Source of the DNA: Candidatus Poribacteria bacterium
Lineage (GTDB): Bacteria > Poribacteria > WGA-4E > WGA-3G
Reading direction: 5' to 3'
DNA length: 64,000 bases
Assembly (NCBI GenBank): GCA_028821605.1
Contig: JAPPFM010000049.1
Span: forward strand, 62,001-126,000
The number at the start of each line of letters is the position of its first letter. The stretch's first letter is position 1. This document shows, piece by piece, positions 48,962 through 58,392 of this stretch. The notes under the pieces were generated by a model. The model did no database searches, was not told the DNA's origin, and saw only the letters and a program-made list of their open reading frames with translations. The position numbers and the translations under genes are program-made.

Positions 48962-51223
48962 TTATTTTCGTATCAACATCTTGCGCGTAGCCGTGAAGCC
49001 TCCTGCGGTAAGCCTATAGAAATATACACCACTTGCCACAGATTCACCAAATGTGTTTTTCCCATCCCAATACGCTGCACGAGAACGGTTTTGATACATC
49101 CCTGCGGGTTGATGTCCAAGCGTCAACGTCCGCACTAATTGTCCATTCAAGGCATAGATATGCAGTGTAACCTCCGCATCCTTTGACAAGTGGTAAGGTA
49201 TCCACGTTTCTGGGTTGAACGGATTTGGGTAGTTAGCAAGTAGTGTCGTCTCTTTCGGTGTCAACGCTATAAGGAGTTGTTGTAGGAAGATAATACCGCG
49301 TTGTGACGTTGTATCCGTGAGGTCTAAGTGCTGTGCAGCGGATAGTGACCGTTTCACATCCGCTGCAGTGAATAGTTCTAACACTTGTGGCTGCAGTGAA
49401 GGTGCGGCTGCATCATCCTCTATCGCATTAGCAACAAGCGCGAGGTCAGCAACATTAACAATACCGTCTCCGTTGACATCGGCGGTGTTTTCACCTGTCT
49501 GACCGAGACGGGCGTTAACGATTGCCAAATCTTGGAGGTCCACAGTCCCATCTCCGTTGACATCTGCTGCTAAAGTGGGCTCAGTTTGGACATCTACGCC
49601 CTCATCTCCATTAACATCCGCTTCCAAAGCGGGCTCAATTTCTGCACCAGTGGTGATTCTCCACTGACGGGTCTTACCGTCTTGGCTCCCACTAATAATC
49701 ATGCTGCCATCAGGACTGAAGACAACACATCTGACAGGTGACCTGTGTCCGAGTGTGGCTTGAATCTTTCTCGTCCGAGGATCCCACAGAAGTGCTGTGC
49801 CACCCACACTTCCACTGGCAAGCCTGCTGCCATCAGGGTTAAACGCTATGCTCAAGATGGGTAATTCATGGTTAAGCGTCGCCTGATGTCGCCCGGTGTC
49901 GGAATCCCATAATTCTATCGTCCCATCCGCACCCCCACTGGCAAGCTGCGAGTTATGGGGGTTAAAAGCGATGCTCATAACACTATCCGTATGTGCCTTG
50001 ATAGCAGTTTCAAGAGCCAGCGTCTGTGGATTCCACACTCGGATTGTACCATCTACACCGCCACTGGCGAGCATGCTGCCATCAGGACTGAAGACTACGC
50101 TCAAGATGCCACCATTTGTATCTGCTCTGATCGCTGTCTGGAGTGTTTCTGTCTGTAGGTCCCACAATTGGATTATGCCATCTGCACTCCCACTGGCAAG
50201 GATACCCCCATCGGGGCTGATAGTTACGCTCAAGATGCCACCATTTGTAGGTCCTCTGAGTATGGCTTGGAGTGTTTCTGTCTGTAGGTCCCACAATTGG
50301 ATTGTCCCGTCCATGCTTCCACTGGCAAGGATACCCTCATCGGGGCTGACAGCAATATCTCTGATAAGTGCATCATACGTGAGTGTGGCTTGGAGTTGCT
50401 CCGAATGAGGATTCCAAAGGTAAATACGGTTTGAAACGGTTCCACCAATTAACGCTCCATCGGCGAAAGAATGGATATTTGAGACGCTATCTGTGTCCCA
50501 GGCTACAGTGGCAACATGTCTAATGGAAAGATCAGTAACCTCAGGAGCGATTATAACAGTATCAGCGGCAACATTAACAATAGAACCCGTCGGGATCGCC
50601 GTGGTGAAATCCTTCGAGTCAAGGTATATTTTAAAAAACAGTCCCCAGTTCCCGAAATTCTCGCAGACTTTAACCAACAGGAAATTGTTGCCCGCTTTCA
50701 GATTTGCAGTGAACCGGTCTTGGATGCCTGATGTTCCTCTATCAACGTTGTTTCTGTGAACCACAATTCCATTGAGCCAAATTTTGACAGCATCATCGCT
50801 CCCTACTCCCATCTGAACATTATTTTGGTCGCGCGGTGACACAATGTTAATTAACGCATAAGCGGTGTAGTGAGAAAGATTCCGATCTGAGCTGAGCGCA
50901 ATGGCATTAACGACATGCTGGACATTATTTGACTCACAGAGGAACCAACCACAACGGTATGTTGGATAGATGCGCCCGCTTGACCATTGTAACTCGCCCA
51001 AAATATCTCCTTCGTTTACACCATTTTGGGCAACCTGAGTTTCTGTAATCGCACCGTCGCTTTCTATGGCGAGATAATCCGTGTCTATATCTGAGCCTGG
51101 AGCAATCATCCAGAGCCAGGGGCCTTGGATATAGTCTTGTGCCTCGGCTGTTATCGTTACAACTATTAAGACAAGAACTGAAATAGACACGAGATATTTT
51201 CGATTCATGATTAGCGTTTTCAT
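48962..51223 (-). CDS. Secreted PA14-like/WD40/dockerin protein with sorting domain
   Basis: 753 aa. After the signal peptide, a ~190-residue domain (DYIQGPWLWMIAPGSDIDTD, GVGSDDAVKIWLNGIVVHRN, NFLLVKVCENFGNWGLFFKI) resembles PA14- or CBM-like modules found at the N-termini of carbohydrate enzymes. About six to seven WD40 blades follow (LASGSMDGTIQLWDLQTETL type). Three Ca2+-loop-like segments (DVNGDEGVDV, DVNGDGTVDLQDLAIV, DVNGDGIVNVADLALV) form the dockerin region. The linker and sorting domain close it. No cohesin domain is seen, unlike its six relatives, so it could dock onto them. AAGGAG lies 6 bases before the ATG. Confidence 0.87.
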   Translation of the reverse strand: MKTLIMNRKYLVSISVLVLIVVTITAEAQDYIQGPWLWMIAPGSDIDTDYLAIESDGAITETQVAQNGVNEGDILGELQWSSGRIYPTYRCGWFLCESNNVQHVVNAIALSSDRNLSHYTAYALINIVSPRDQNNVQMGVGSDDAVKIWLNGIVVHRNNVDRGTSGIQDRFTANLKAGNNFLLVKVCENFGNWGLFFKIYLDSKDFTTAIPTGSIVNVAADTVIIAPEVTDLSIRHVATVAWDTDSVSNIHSFADGALIGGTVSNRIYLWNPHSEQLQATLTYDALIRDIAVSPDEGILASGSMDGTIQLWDLQTETLQAILRGPTNGGILSVTISPDGGILASGSADGIIQLWDLQTETLQTAIRADTNGGILSVVFSPDGSMLASGGVDGTIRVWNPQTLALETAIKAHTDSVMSIAFNPHNSQLASGGADGTIELWDSDTGRHQATLNHELPILSIAFNPDGSRLASGSVGGTALLWDPRTRKIQATLGHRSPVRCVVFSPDGSMIISGSQDGKTRQWRITTGAEIEPALEADVNGDEGVDVQTEPTLAADVNGDGTVDLQDLAIVNARLGQTGENTADVNGDGIVNVADLALVANAIEDDAAAPSLQPQVLELFTAADVKRSLSAAQHLDLTDTTSQRGIIFLQQLLIALTPKETTLLANYPNPFNPETWIPYHLSKDAEVTLHIYALNGQLVRTLTLGHQPAGMYQNRSRAAYWDGKNTFGESVASGVYFYRLTAGGFTATRKMLIRK

Positions 51224-51352
51224 TATAAACTCCTTTTCTCGCCTTTGATTTCAGAACTCAATCGTTTTTTGGGTGGAAGATTAGAACTTCTTTTTTGTCT
51301 GCTAAATTCGTTGTCATAGGATGTTTGATACATGACGAGAGAATTGCAGTTC

Positions 51353-52033
51353 TCATTTTGCCGATGGATTTAGGATCCCCAGCATTTGACGAATATAGAA
51401 CCATGGTACTGACTCAATAGTCCAGCTTCCATCAGGCGCTTTTTTGGCAGAGAAATTCGTCCCGAAGAAGTCATCTTGTTCTATATCCGATTCCACACAT
51501 AACTTTAGATTTTCGCGCTTTCGACATGAACGGCCATCCCCCAGGACCGAGAAAACAATATCTGCCTCTGCAAATGGATCACTAATGTAACGACAACTCT
51601 CCCCTGGTTTCAAGATCATTCCAACAATACAAACTCCTTTATCAATTGGCTCGTTAACGGTGACTTGAAATACCACCGGTATTGCTGCTGCGTTGTCTTG
51701 GGTGCTGTCATCCATGACAGAAACTGTGATAGTCGCGATCCCTGCTGCTATGCCCACGATAGTAAGGGTAGTATCACTCACTAAAGCAGTCGCTATAGTC
51801 GTATTGTCGGAGGAGACGCTGATGATATGTGTGTCATCAATATCCTCATCGATGATGTTTAACTTCATCTCCGTTTCCTCGTCCACATAGAGCGTTTGAT
51901 TCGTTATAGTTTCAATTTCGGGTTGACTATTATCATCGAAAAACCCACAGCCGATAAAGACAAATGACATACCAACCAAAGCAACTGTTAGAATTAACGA
52001 GACGATTTTCGGATTCAAACTTGTGTTTTTCAA
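51353..52033 (-). CDS. Lipoprotein with cadherin/BIG-like domain
   Basis: 226 aa, starting at a TTG (52033) with AGGAG 6 bases upstream. The lipobox FIGC puts the lipidated Cys at ~29. A ~95-residue Ig-like domain follows (IETITNQTLYVDEETEMKLNIIDEDIDDTHIISVSSDNT, GIAAGIATITVSVMDD, FQVTVNEPI), similar to cadherin-like or BIG2 modules. The C-terminal ~80 residues contain four Cys (VCIVGM, ESCRYI, GRSCRKRENLKLC) and a basic segment; this part is unassigned. It is probably anchored to a membrane and exposed. It lies between two dockerin-protein genes but lacks their sorting domain. Confidence 0.72.
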   Translation of the reverse strand: MKNTSLNPKIVSLILTVALVGMSFVFIGCGFFDDNSQPEIETITNQTLYVDEETEMKLNIIDEDIDDTHIISVSSDNTTIATALVSDTTLTIVGIAAGIATITVSVMDDSTQDNAAAIPVVFQVTVNEPIDKGVCIVGMILKPGESCRYISDPFAEADIVFSVLGDGRSCRKRENLKLCVESDIEQDDFFGTNFSAKKAPDGSWTIESVPWFYIRQMLGILNPSAK

Positions 52034-52053
52034 GACAAGCTCCTATGATTGTG

Positions 52054-52079
52054 AGGGCGAGGCACAGGAACCTCGCCCT
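52054..52079. terminator. 9-base-stem hairpin between dockerin and lipoprotein genes
   Basis: AGGGCGAGG (52054-52062) pairs perfectly with CCTCGCCCT (52071-52079) around an 8-base loop. It lies 20 bases past the stop of the 1381-aa gene. No T-run follows, so it may be a Rho-dependent end or a remnant of the GGCGAGG...CCTCGCC repeat family. Confidence 0.35.
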
Positions 52080-52098
52080 ATAAGAATTGCCTAAAAGT

Positions 52099-55000
52099 TT
52101 ACTTGCGTATCAACATCTTGCGCGTAGCGGTGAAATCGCCTGCTGTGATTGTGTAAAAGTAGACACCGCTCGCCACAGGTTCACCGAATGCATTTTTGCC
52201 ATCCCAGTACGCCGCACGGCTACGGTTCTGATACATCCCTGCGGGTTGATGCCCAAGTGTCAATGTCCGTACCAACGTGCCGTTCACGGCATAGATGTGC
52301 AGTGTAACATTTGCATCCTTCGCCAAGTGATACGGTATCCATGTTTCCGGATTGAACGGGTTCGGATAGTTAGCAAGCAGTACTGTCTCTTTGGGAGTCA
52401 GCGTTATAAGGAGTTGTTGTAGGAACAGAATACCGCGCTGGGACGTTGTATCCGTGAGGTCCAGTTGCTGTGCAGTGGATAGCCAGTGTTTGACATCTGC
52501 AGCAGTGAGCATTTCTAAGGCGTGAGGATGTAGAGACGGGGCGGCGGCACTTGTGCCTAATGCACCAGCGACTAATACGAGATCCTGAATATTGACAGAT
52601 CCGTCCCCATTGACATCTGCCGGATTCTGTCCTGTTTTTCCGAGATTTGAAGCAGTCAGGACCAAATCTTGAATGTTTATGATACCATCACCGTTGATGT
52701 CTCCTTTGAGTTGGGTTGATTCAGTTATCTCTGCATTTTCAACCGTTGGCACAAAAGCCTCACCCGTACTATTAGTTAGCAGCACATCAGATAATGTCAA
52801 AGTAAACGCCTTCGCTGCGACGACCTCAAAGGTGAGTGTAGTGAGGGTGCCGTCTCCATTACTTTCCCCAGCAAGAGATGCTGCGTTGAGTTTGACAAGA
52901 TTGCCTTCCACTTTCGGCTCCACAAAGAACGCACCAGCAGGCAGATAATCGCCATTGGCACCTGAGACATAACGCAAAGCAGTTGTGTCAAACTGCACGG
53001 TTGCCTGATAACCTGCGACTGCTTTCCCGTCTGTGATGTTCAAGCCGAGTTCTAATTGTTCCCCAACAGTAGAGGATGCAACTGAAGCGGGGGAGATGCT
53101 CACTGTTGCACCTGTGGTTGCAGGTGTTTCTGGTGTGGTAGGTATTGTTGGTTGTGCCCCTGGAACCAATACGAAGTCTCCGGGTGAGGATATGCCTGAG
53201 ACCACAACCTCAACTTCACCACCGTTGAGATCCGTTCGCTGGATTCCACCAAGCGAGTTTGCCCAATAAATCTTATCTGCTGCAGTGTCAATAGAAATCC
53301 CAGTGGGTAGACCTTGGACTGTGGCGAGTGTTTCAACGTTTGTACCGTTAAGATTCGCGCGTTGGATCTTACCGGAATTCTCATCTACTTCCTCTGCCCA
53401 ATAAATCTTGTCACCTGCTACGGTGATACCGTATGGACTTCCTATATCGGACAGAAGTGTTCCAAGACCGGTGCCATCAACGTTTACACGCCGGATACGC
53501 CCAGAAAATTCTGTCCAGTACAGTCTACCATCTGCTGCGTTCAAGGCAATGTCTGTCGGAGAAGTCAGATTGACGTGGACTGTTTCGGTATCGCAACCGC
53601 CCCCGTAAGATATGGGTATAATAAGGAGCCAGAAAAATCCTCCGGCACTACAACTTTTTTTCGTTTCTTCGAGTATATCTTTCTCAAGTTGGATGACGGT
53701 GCTAACGTCTTCACCGTCGAGGGTTGCAGTCTGGATTTGCAAATCCGAGTTCGTCCAATACAATTTGTTTGCCGCTGAGTCAATAACAATACCGCGAGGA
53801 ACGTTTGAGAGTGTAACGAGTGCCTCAACGTTTGTCCCGTCAAAGTCTGCACGTTTGATGACACCACCACTCTTACTACGTTCACCCCAGTAGAGTTTCT
53901 CGCCTGCTCTATCCACAGTGAGAACCGTCACCTCATTCGTAATTGCATCAAAATATTCAGAAGACCCTATTTTACCGGTCTGTGTATTTACCCAGAACAT
54001 CGGTTGTCCCTGTAATTCTGAGCTTAGCACTCGTAATTCTGTTTCTACAGTCACAGGTAACTCTGCTGTGAGCGGGGGACCGTCGTAGTTTTCTATGATA
54101 CCCGCCGGGACTGTGAAGGTGAGTGTTACATCGGTGTCAAAATCACCTTGAAAGTCAATCTCAACCAATATTTCAGAACTACTGAGGCGGATTACATCTC
54201 CATTATCATAACGAGAATCATAAGAATCCGCAGTTTGTACATCGTGAATTCCGGATATGCCTACATACCTTATATCATCATAGTCCAAATATTCAATATA
54301 ATCACCGTCATCATTGCCCGTATCCGCTCTATAGGCGTAGGAGCGATTTTGCAGTGTTAGCACGACAGTGCTGCCATGAAGTGTCGTTTTCGTCAGTGGA
54401 AATGGGGTCGATGCGACCAAGTCCCCAGTAGGTTCTACTTCAGTTGTCGCAGAGACAGATATTTCTGTAGTGAGGGGTGGACCGTTGTAAGGAACTATAG
54501 CGTCCGACTCCACAGTAAATATTAAGGTGGCATCCTTGTCAATGCTACCTGAAAATCTAAGTTCAACCGCTATTTCTGTGGCGTTAACCTTTCTTACAAC
54601 GTTAGACACCTTAAAATCCCAATATGTCGCACTTCGCGCCCATTCCTTTGCAATAGTTACCCCTTTAATTCCAGATACTTTTACATGCTGACGTATGGAG
54701 TAGCTGGAGGATTGGAAAGAATAAGATTCATTGGTAAGCCTGAGTGTTACTATGCTTCCGTTCAACGTTGCCTCTGTCAAAGGATATGCTGTTGATGCTA
54801 CCATTGCTTGAGATAATTCTGCTAATTCTGCTTCAGTTACACCTTTAACAGGAATCTGTACCGTAAGTGGCGGTCCCTTATAATTCACTGTTGCTCCCGG
54901 TCCTACAGTAAGGGTTAAGATAGTATCGGTGGCGATTATGTCGCCATCGTAATAGAGTATAATACTTACCTTTTTTGAACCTGCATACCCGGGTTGAACA

Positions 55001-56244
55001 GGGTAATCTATTGTGGACCATCTCCCGATACTGATACCGGGAATACCAGAAATCGTGAGTGCCGATCTAACCTGGGTTGCCCGGTGAGAAAAAGCCGCGT
55101 CGCTGAGGGTTAATTCCACTCGAGCCTCGTTCAACGTTGCTCCGGTCAACGGTTGGGGCGTTGACGCTATTATTGGTGGTACTTCTTCTGGGTAGACTCT
55201 AATTGTTCCGGTGAGCGCGCGCGCATCAAAGCCCGATACCGCCTCAACCTCTATAGCAAAGGTCAACGTGGTTGGCGTATCAAAGTTGCCAGTGAATTCA
55301 AGCACAGCTATGATCTCTGTATCACTCACACGGGTGATGTCGGATACAGCCACACCGTTAATACCTGATACTCTCAAAGCATTTCTGATATTGTCAGGGG
55401 AAACGTCATAAGACGTGCCATCCCGTAGTAGTGTCAGTGTCACCGAACTTCCGTTCAGTGTTGTTTCTACCAACAATTGTGTGGCTGTGACTTTTATGAG
55501 TGGAATTTCACTGGCAGAACCCTGGAAAGAATTAGTTTTTATTGTTCCCAGATGCCTGAGGTGTGCAAGGGGAGTCAAATCGCTGATATTATTACGCTCA
55601 AGGTTTAACTCCGTTAGTTGTGTAAGTTGTGCCAAGGGTGTGATGTCGCTGACGTTATTACTCCAAAGGTTTAACACCCTTAGCTGTGTAAGTTGTGCAA
55701 GCGGGGTTAGATCACTTACGTTATTATTCCCCCACTCGCTATTAAGGTTTAACTCCGTTAGCTGTGTAAGTTGTGCCAAGGGTGTAATGTCGCTGATAGA
55801 ATTACCGGAAAGGTTTAACTCTGTTAGTTGTGTAAGTTGTGCCAAAGGTGTGATGTCCTTGACTTCATTATTATAAAGACTTAATGCCTTCAACTGCGTG
55901 AGTTGTGCCAGGGGTGTGATGTCCCTGACATCTTCGCCTCCAAGGTATAACTCCTTGAGTTGCGTTGCGTGTTCTAAGCCTGTGAGGTTAGTTATATCGT
56001 CGTACCAGGTAGATAATTTTGTTAATTTTTCCAATTCCGTTTTTGGAATTTTAAGGAGATCAACGCCACCTCGAGTAGGAAGGTTCAATGCGCTGCGGAC
56101 GTGTTTTGCTAAATTCGCATCAGCGAATTCCACAATGTCATCAGGTGCGTCCTGACCATAACTAATGCCTTGTATGCTATATGTCAACAACATGACTACG
56201 AAAGTTGACACGATTAGATTTCGATTTACAAATAACGTTTTCAT
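52099..56244 (-). CDS. Large secreted LRR/repeat/YWTD-propeller protein with cohesin, dockerin and sorting domain
   Basis: 1381 aa, the largest protein in the window. The order is: signal peptide; ~30-240 internalin-like LRRs (NLTGLEHATQLKELYLGG, DITPLAQLTQLTELNLSGN); four copies of the repeat domain (~250-700); a propeller of five YWTD-like units (KLYWTNSDLQ, RLYWTEFSGRIRRVNVDGT, KIYWANSLGGIQRTDLNGG) with a Cys-containing insertion (KKSCSAGGFFWLLIIP); a cohesin-like domain (SISPASVASSTVGEQLELGL); a dockerin (GDINGDGIINIQDLVLT, DVNGDGSVNIQDLVLV); a helical linker; and the sorting domain. It resembles eukaryotic LDL-receptor-like modules combined with bacterial adhesin parts. AAGGAG precedes the ATG. 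Confidence 0.87.
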   Translation of the reverse strand: MKTLFVNRNLIVSTFVVMLLTYSIQGISYGQDAPDDIVEFADANLAKHVRSALNLPTRGGVDLLKIPKTELEKLTKLSTWYDDITNLTGLEHATQLKELYLGGEDVRDITPLAQLTQLKALSLYNNEVKDITPLAQLTQLTELNLSGNSISDITPLAQLTQLTELNLNSEWGNNNVSDLTPLAQLTQLRVLNLWSNNVSDITPLAQLTQLTELNLERNNISDLTPLAHLRHLGTIKTNSFQGSASEIPLIKVTATQLLVETTLNGSSVTLTLLRDGTSYDVSPDNIRNALRVSGINGVAVSDITRVSDTEIIAVLEFTGNFDTPTTLTFAIEVEAVSGFDARALTGTIRVYPEEVPPIIASTPQPLTGATLNEARVELTLSDAAFSHRATQVRSALTISGIPGISIGRWSTIDYPVQPGYAGSKKVSIILYYDGDIIATDTILTLTVGPGATVNYKGPPLTVQIPVKGVTEAELAELSQAMVASTAYPLTEATLNGSIVTLRLTNESYSFQSSSYSIRQHVKVSGIKGVTIAKEWARSATYWDFKVSNVVRKVNATEIAVELRFSGSIDKDATLIFTVESDAIVPYNGPPLTTEISVSATTEVEPTGDLVASTPFPLTKTTLHGSTVVLTLQNRSYAYRADTGNDDGDYIEYLDYDDIRYVGISGIHDVQTADSYDSRYDNGDVIRLSSSEILVEIDFQGDFDTDVTLTFTVPAGIIENYDGPPLTAELPVTVETELRVLSSELQGQPMFWVNTQTGKIGSSEYFDAITNEVTVLTVDRAGEKLYWGERSKSGGVIKRADFDGTNVEALVTLSNVPRGIVIDSAANKLYWTNSDLQIQTATLDGEDVSTVIQLEKDILEETKKSCSAGGFFWLLIIPISYGGGCDTETVHVNLTSPTDIALNAADGRLYWTEFSGRIRRVNVDGTGLGTLLSDIGSPYGITVAGDKIYWAEEVDENSGKIQRANLNGTNVETLATVQGLPTGISIDTAADKIYWANSLGGIQRTDLNGGEVEVVVSGISSPGDFVLVPGAQPTIPTTPETPATTGATVSISPASVASSTVGEQLELGLNITDGKAVAGYQATVQFDTTALRYVSGANGDYLPAGAFFVEPKVEGNLVKLNAASLAGESNGDGTLTTLTFEVVAAKAFTLTLSDVLLTNSTGEAFVPTVENAEITESTQLKGDINGDGIINIQDLVLTASNLGKTGQNPADVNGDGSVNIQDLVLVAGALGTSAAAPSLHPHALEMLTAADVKHWLSTAQQLDLTDTTSQRGILFLQQLLITLTPKETVLLANYPNPFNPETWIPYHLAKDANVTLHIYAVNGTLVRTLTLGHQPAGMYQNRSRAAYWDGKNAFGEPVASGVYFYTITAGDFTATRKMLIRK
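55540..55960 (-). repeat. 66-base tandem repeats encoding LRRs
   Basis: Within the 1381-aa gene, about six near-identical units (LAQLTQLTELNL with DITP) repeat at 66-base spacing; one is interrupted by a short insertion. The high DNA identity implies recent expansion or conversion. Confidence 0.8.
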
Positions 56245-56387
56245 TACAAACTCCTTTTACAATGGTTATCAGTTCGGTTTTTCTGCGAAAACCTTTCAGT
56301 TATCAGTTGTCAGTTACCCCTTTGTGGCAATGGCTTTACTCCTCACTGCCACAACGCCTCTCTTAGCTAAAGAATAATGACTCATAA
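56245..56387 (-). repeat. Duplicated intergenic spacer, copy 1
   Basis: This spacer is almost identical to 58272-58392: TTTACAATGGTTATCAGTTC, CAGTTACCCCTTTGTGGCAA and GAATAATGACTCATAA are shared, with a ~20-base insertion here. It contains the AAGGAG ribosome site for the 1381-aa gene. The unit including flanking gene ends appears recently duplicated. Confidence 0.75.
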
Positions 56388-58271
56388 CTATTTGCGTATC
56401 AACATCTTGCGCGTAGCAGAAAATTCGCCTGCGGTAAGCGTATAGAAATACACACCGCTTGCGACGGGTTCACCGAAGGCGTTTCTCCCATCCCAATACG
56501 CCGCACGCGAACGACTTTGATACATCCCTGCAGCTTGATAACCCAATGCCAACGTCCGCACTAATTGTCCGTTCACGGCATAGATATGCAGTGTAACATC
56601 CGCATCTTTTGCCAAGTGGTAGGGTATCCACGTTTCCGGATTGAACGGATTTGGGTAGTTAGCAAGTAGTGCCGTCTCTTTGGGGGTCAACGTTACAAGG
56701 AGTTGTTGTAAGAACAGAATACCACGCTGTGACGTTGTATCCGTGAGGTCCAGTTGCTGTGCAGCGGATAGCCACTGTTTGATATCTGTAGCAGTGAGCA
56801 TCTCCAAAGATTGCGGATGTAGAGAGGGTGCGGCGGCACTTGTCCCCAATGCCCCAGCAACAAGGACGAGATCACTGATATTGACGACCCCATCTCCGTT
56901 GATATCTGCAGCGTTCTGGCCCGTCTGGCCTAAACTGGTTCCGACCAACACCAAATCCTGGACATTTACAGTCCCGTCCCCATTGACATCGCCTTTGAGT
57001 CCGGAGGCTTTCACTTTCGTAATTTGCGCGTTTTCAACCTTCGGAACAGAGCTCTTCCCTTTGCTATCAGCGAGAAGCACATCGGATAATGTCAAGGTGA
57101 ATGTCTCCTCAGCAATCACCTCAAAAGTAATCGTCGCGAGCGTGCCGTTTCCATTGACTTCGCCTTTAAGCGATGTTGCGGTAAGTTTCACGCTGCCTTC
57201 TTCAGCAACCGGTGGTGCAAAAAAGGCTCCGGCAGGGAGATAATCACCGATTTCACTTTCCACATGGCGGAAAGCCGTTTTATTGAATTGTACAGTTGCC
57301 TCATATCCCGCCACCGATACTCCATCTACGATGTCCAGAGAGAATGTTAATTCGTCTCCCACAGCAGGAGCTGCTACTGTCGCCGGTAGAAGGCGGACGG
57401 TTGTTGTAGAAGTCGGGGGTTGTTGTGTTACAACCTGCGGAGTCCCAGGTTGCGGAGTATCAGGTTGTTGTGTTACAACCGGTGGAGTCCCATCTGTGTT
57501 AGCAGCTGGCACGGTAGCGGGTTGTTCTACGACAACCGGCGGCGAAGAATTGACATTATTAAGGATGCCAGGTGAACTGATGTCATTTTCATCACCGTAA
57601 TAGGTTTTTTGATCTGCTGCGAGATTCGCATCAGCTGCGGACACCCAACTCTCTTTTAGCGTTCCATCAAGTGCGACACCGTTGGCATAACGGCGTATGA
57701 GTGAAGTCCGATTACCGGCTCTGTTTCTACCTCTGTTAAAATGGTAAGGTAAATCCCAAAGCGTCGTAGTTCCGTCGTAGTTTCCCGCCTCATCTACCAA
57801 GTTGCCATCTTTATCGGTCAGTTTTATATGAAAGCCTTCCGCACTCAACCATGTAGTGTTGAAACTAATGCCTAAGTCTTCTCGCCACCTGAGATCGTAA
57901 ACTTGATCTTCCATGAAATCTCCTGAGTTTTCATCAGTTTTCGATGTCACTATCAAGAGAAAATCCTTTGGCCATATCCGTGGCGCATCCTCAAAGGTAG
58001 CGTCTCTAAAATTGATTGTCGCCGTCACTGGTCCGAGTAGGTCATCCGAGTCTACATTCTGAATAGTTAGTGTCCACCCAGTAAGATTGATTACCTCTGT
58101 CCCAGAATTGAATATCTCTATCCATTGTTTTGGCGAAAATCTTATCTCCGATCCATACATGACTTCACTGATGCTGACCTCGCTATACGTTGTTCCTGCC
58201 ATAAAACAAAAACTCATCAACACCAAAGCAATTGAGACCATGATTTTCCAATTCACATTTAGCGTTTTCAT
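56388..58271 (-). CDS. Secreted lamin-tail-domain protein with cohesin, dockerin and sorting domain
   Basis: 627 aa. Signal peptide, then a lamin-tail domain (LTD) at ~30-200 (VSISEVMYGSEIRFSPKQWI, EIFNSGTEVINLTGWTLTIQ). LTDs in bacteria are Ig-like modules of surface proteins. A Pro/Thr/Gln-rich linker (VVTQQPDTPQPGTPQVVTQQ) comes next, then a cohesin-like domain (LLPATVAAPAVGDELTFSLD, GNGTLATITFEVIAEETFTL), a dockerin (GDVNGDGTVNVQDLVLV, DINGDGVVNISDLVLV), a helical linker and the sorting domain. The ribosome site is the shared AAAGGAGTTTAT type. It is part of the tandem series sharing near-identical 3' ends. Confidence 0.87.
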   Translation of the reverse strand: MKTLNVNWKIMVSIALVLMSFCFMAGTTYSEVSISEVMYGSEIRFSPKQWIEIFNSGTEVINLTGWTLTIQNVDSDDLLGPVTATINFRDATFEDAPRIWPKDFLLIVTSKTDENSGDFMEDQVYDLRWREDLGISFNTTWLSAEGFHIKLTDKDGNLVDEAGNYDGTTTLWDLPYHFNRGRNRAGNRTSLIRRYANGVALDGTLKESWVSAADANLAADQKTYYGDENDISSPGILNNVNSSPPVVVEQPATVPAANTDGTPPVVTQQPDTPQPGTPQVVTQQPPTSTTTVRLLPATVAAPAVGDELTFSLDIVDGVSVAGYEATVQFNKTAFRHVESEIGDYLPAGAFFAPPVAEEGSVKLTATSLKGEVNGNGTLATITFEVIAEETFTLTLSDVLLADSKGKSSVPKVENAQITKVKASGLKGDVNGDGTVNVQDLVLVGTSLGQTGQNAADINGDGVVNISDLVLVAGALGTSAAAPSLHPQSLEMLTATDIKQWLSAAQQLDLTDTTSQRGILFLQQLLVTLTPKETALLANYPNPFNPETWIPYHLAKDADVTLHIYAVNGQLVRTLALGYQAAGMYQSRSRAAYWDGRNAFGEPVASGVYFYTLTAGEFSATRKMLIRK

Positions 58272-58392
58272 AATAAACTCCTTTTACAATGGTTATCAGT
58301 TCGGTTATCAGTTGTCAGTTACCCCTTTGTGGCAATGGCTTTACTCCTCACTGCCACAACGCCTCTCTTAACTGAAGAATAATGACTCATAA
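58272..58392 (-). repeat. Duplicated intergenic spacer, copy 2
   Basis: Counterpart of 56245-56387, lacking the ~20-base insertion. It contains the ribosome site of the lamin-tail gene and the GTTATCAGTT-type repeat. Confidence 0.75.

Noticed and set aside
55540-55960. Regular 66-base repeats resembling a CRISPR array
   Set aside because: They encode in-frame LRRs on the minus strand, have no unique spacers between constant repeats, and no cas genes lie nearby.
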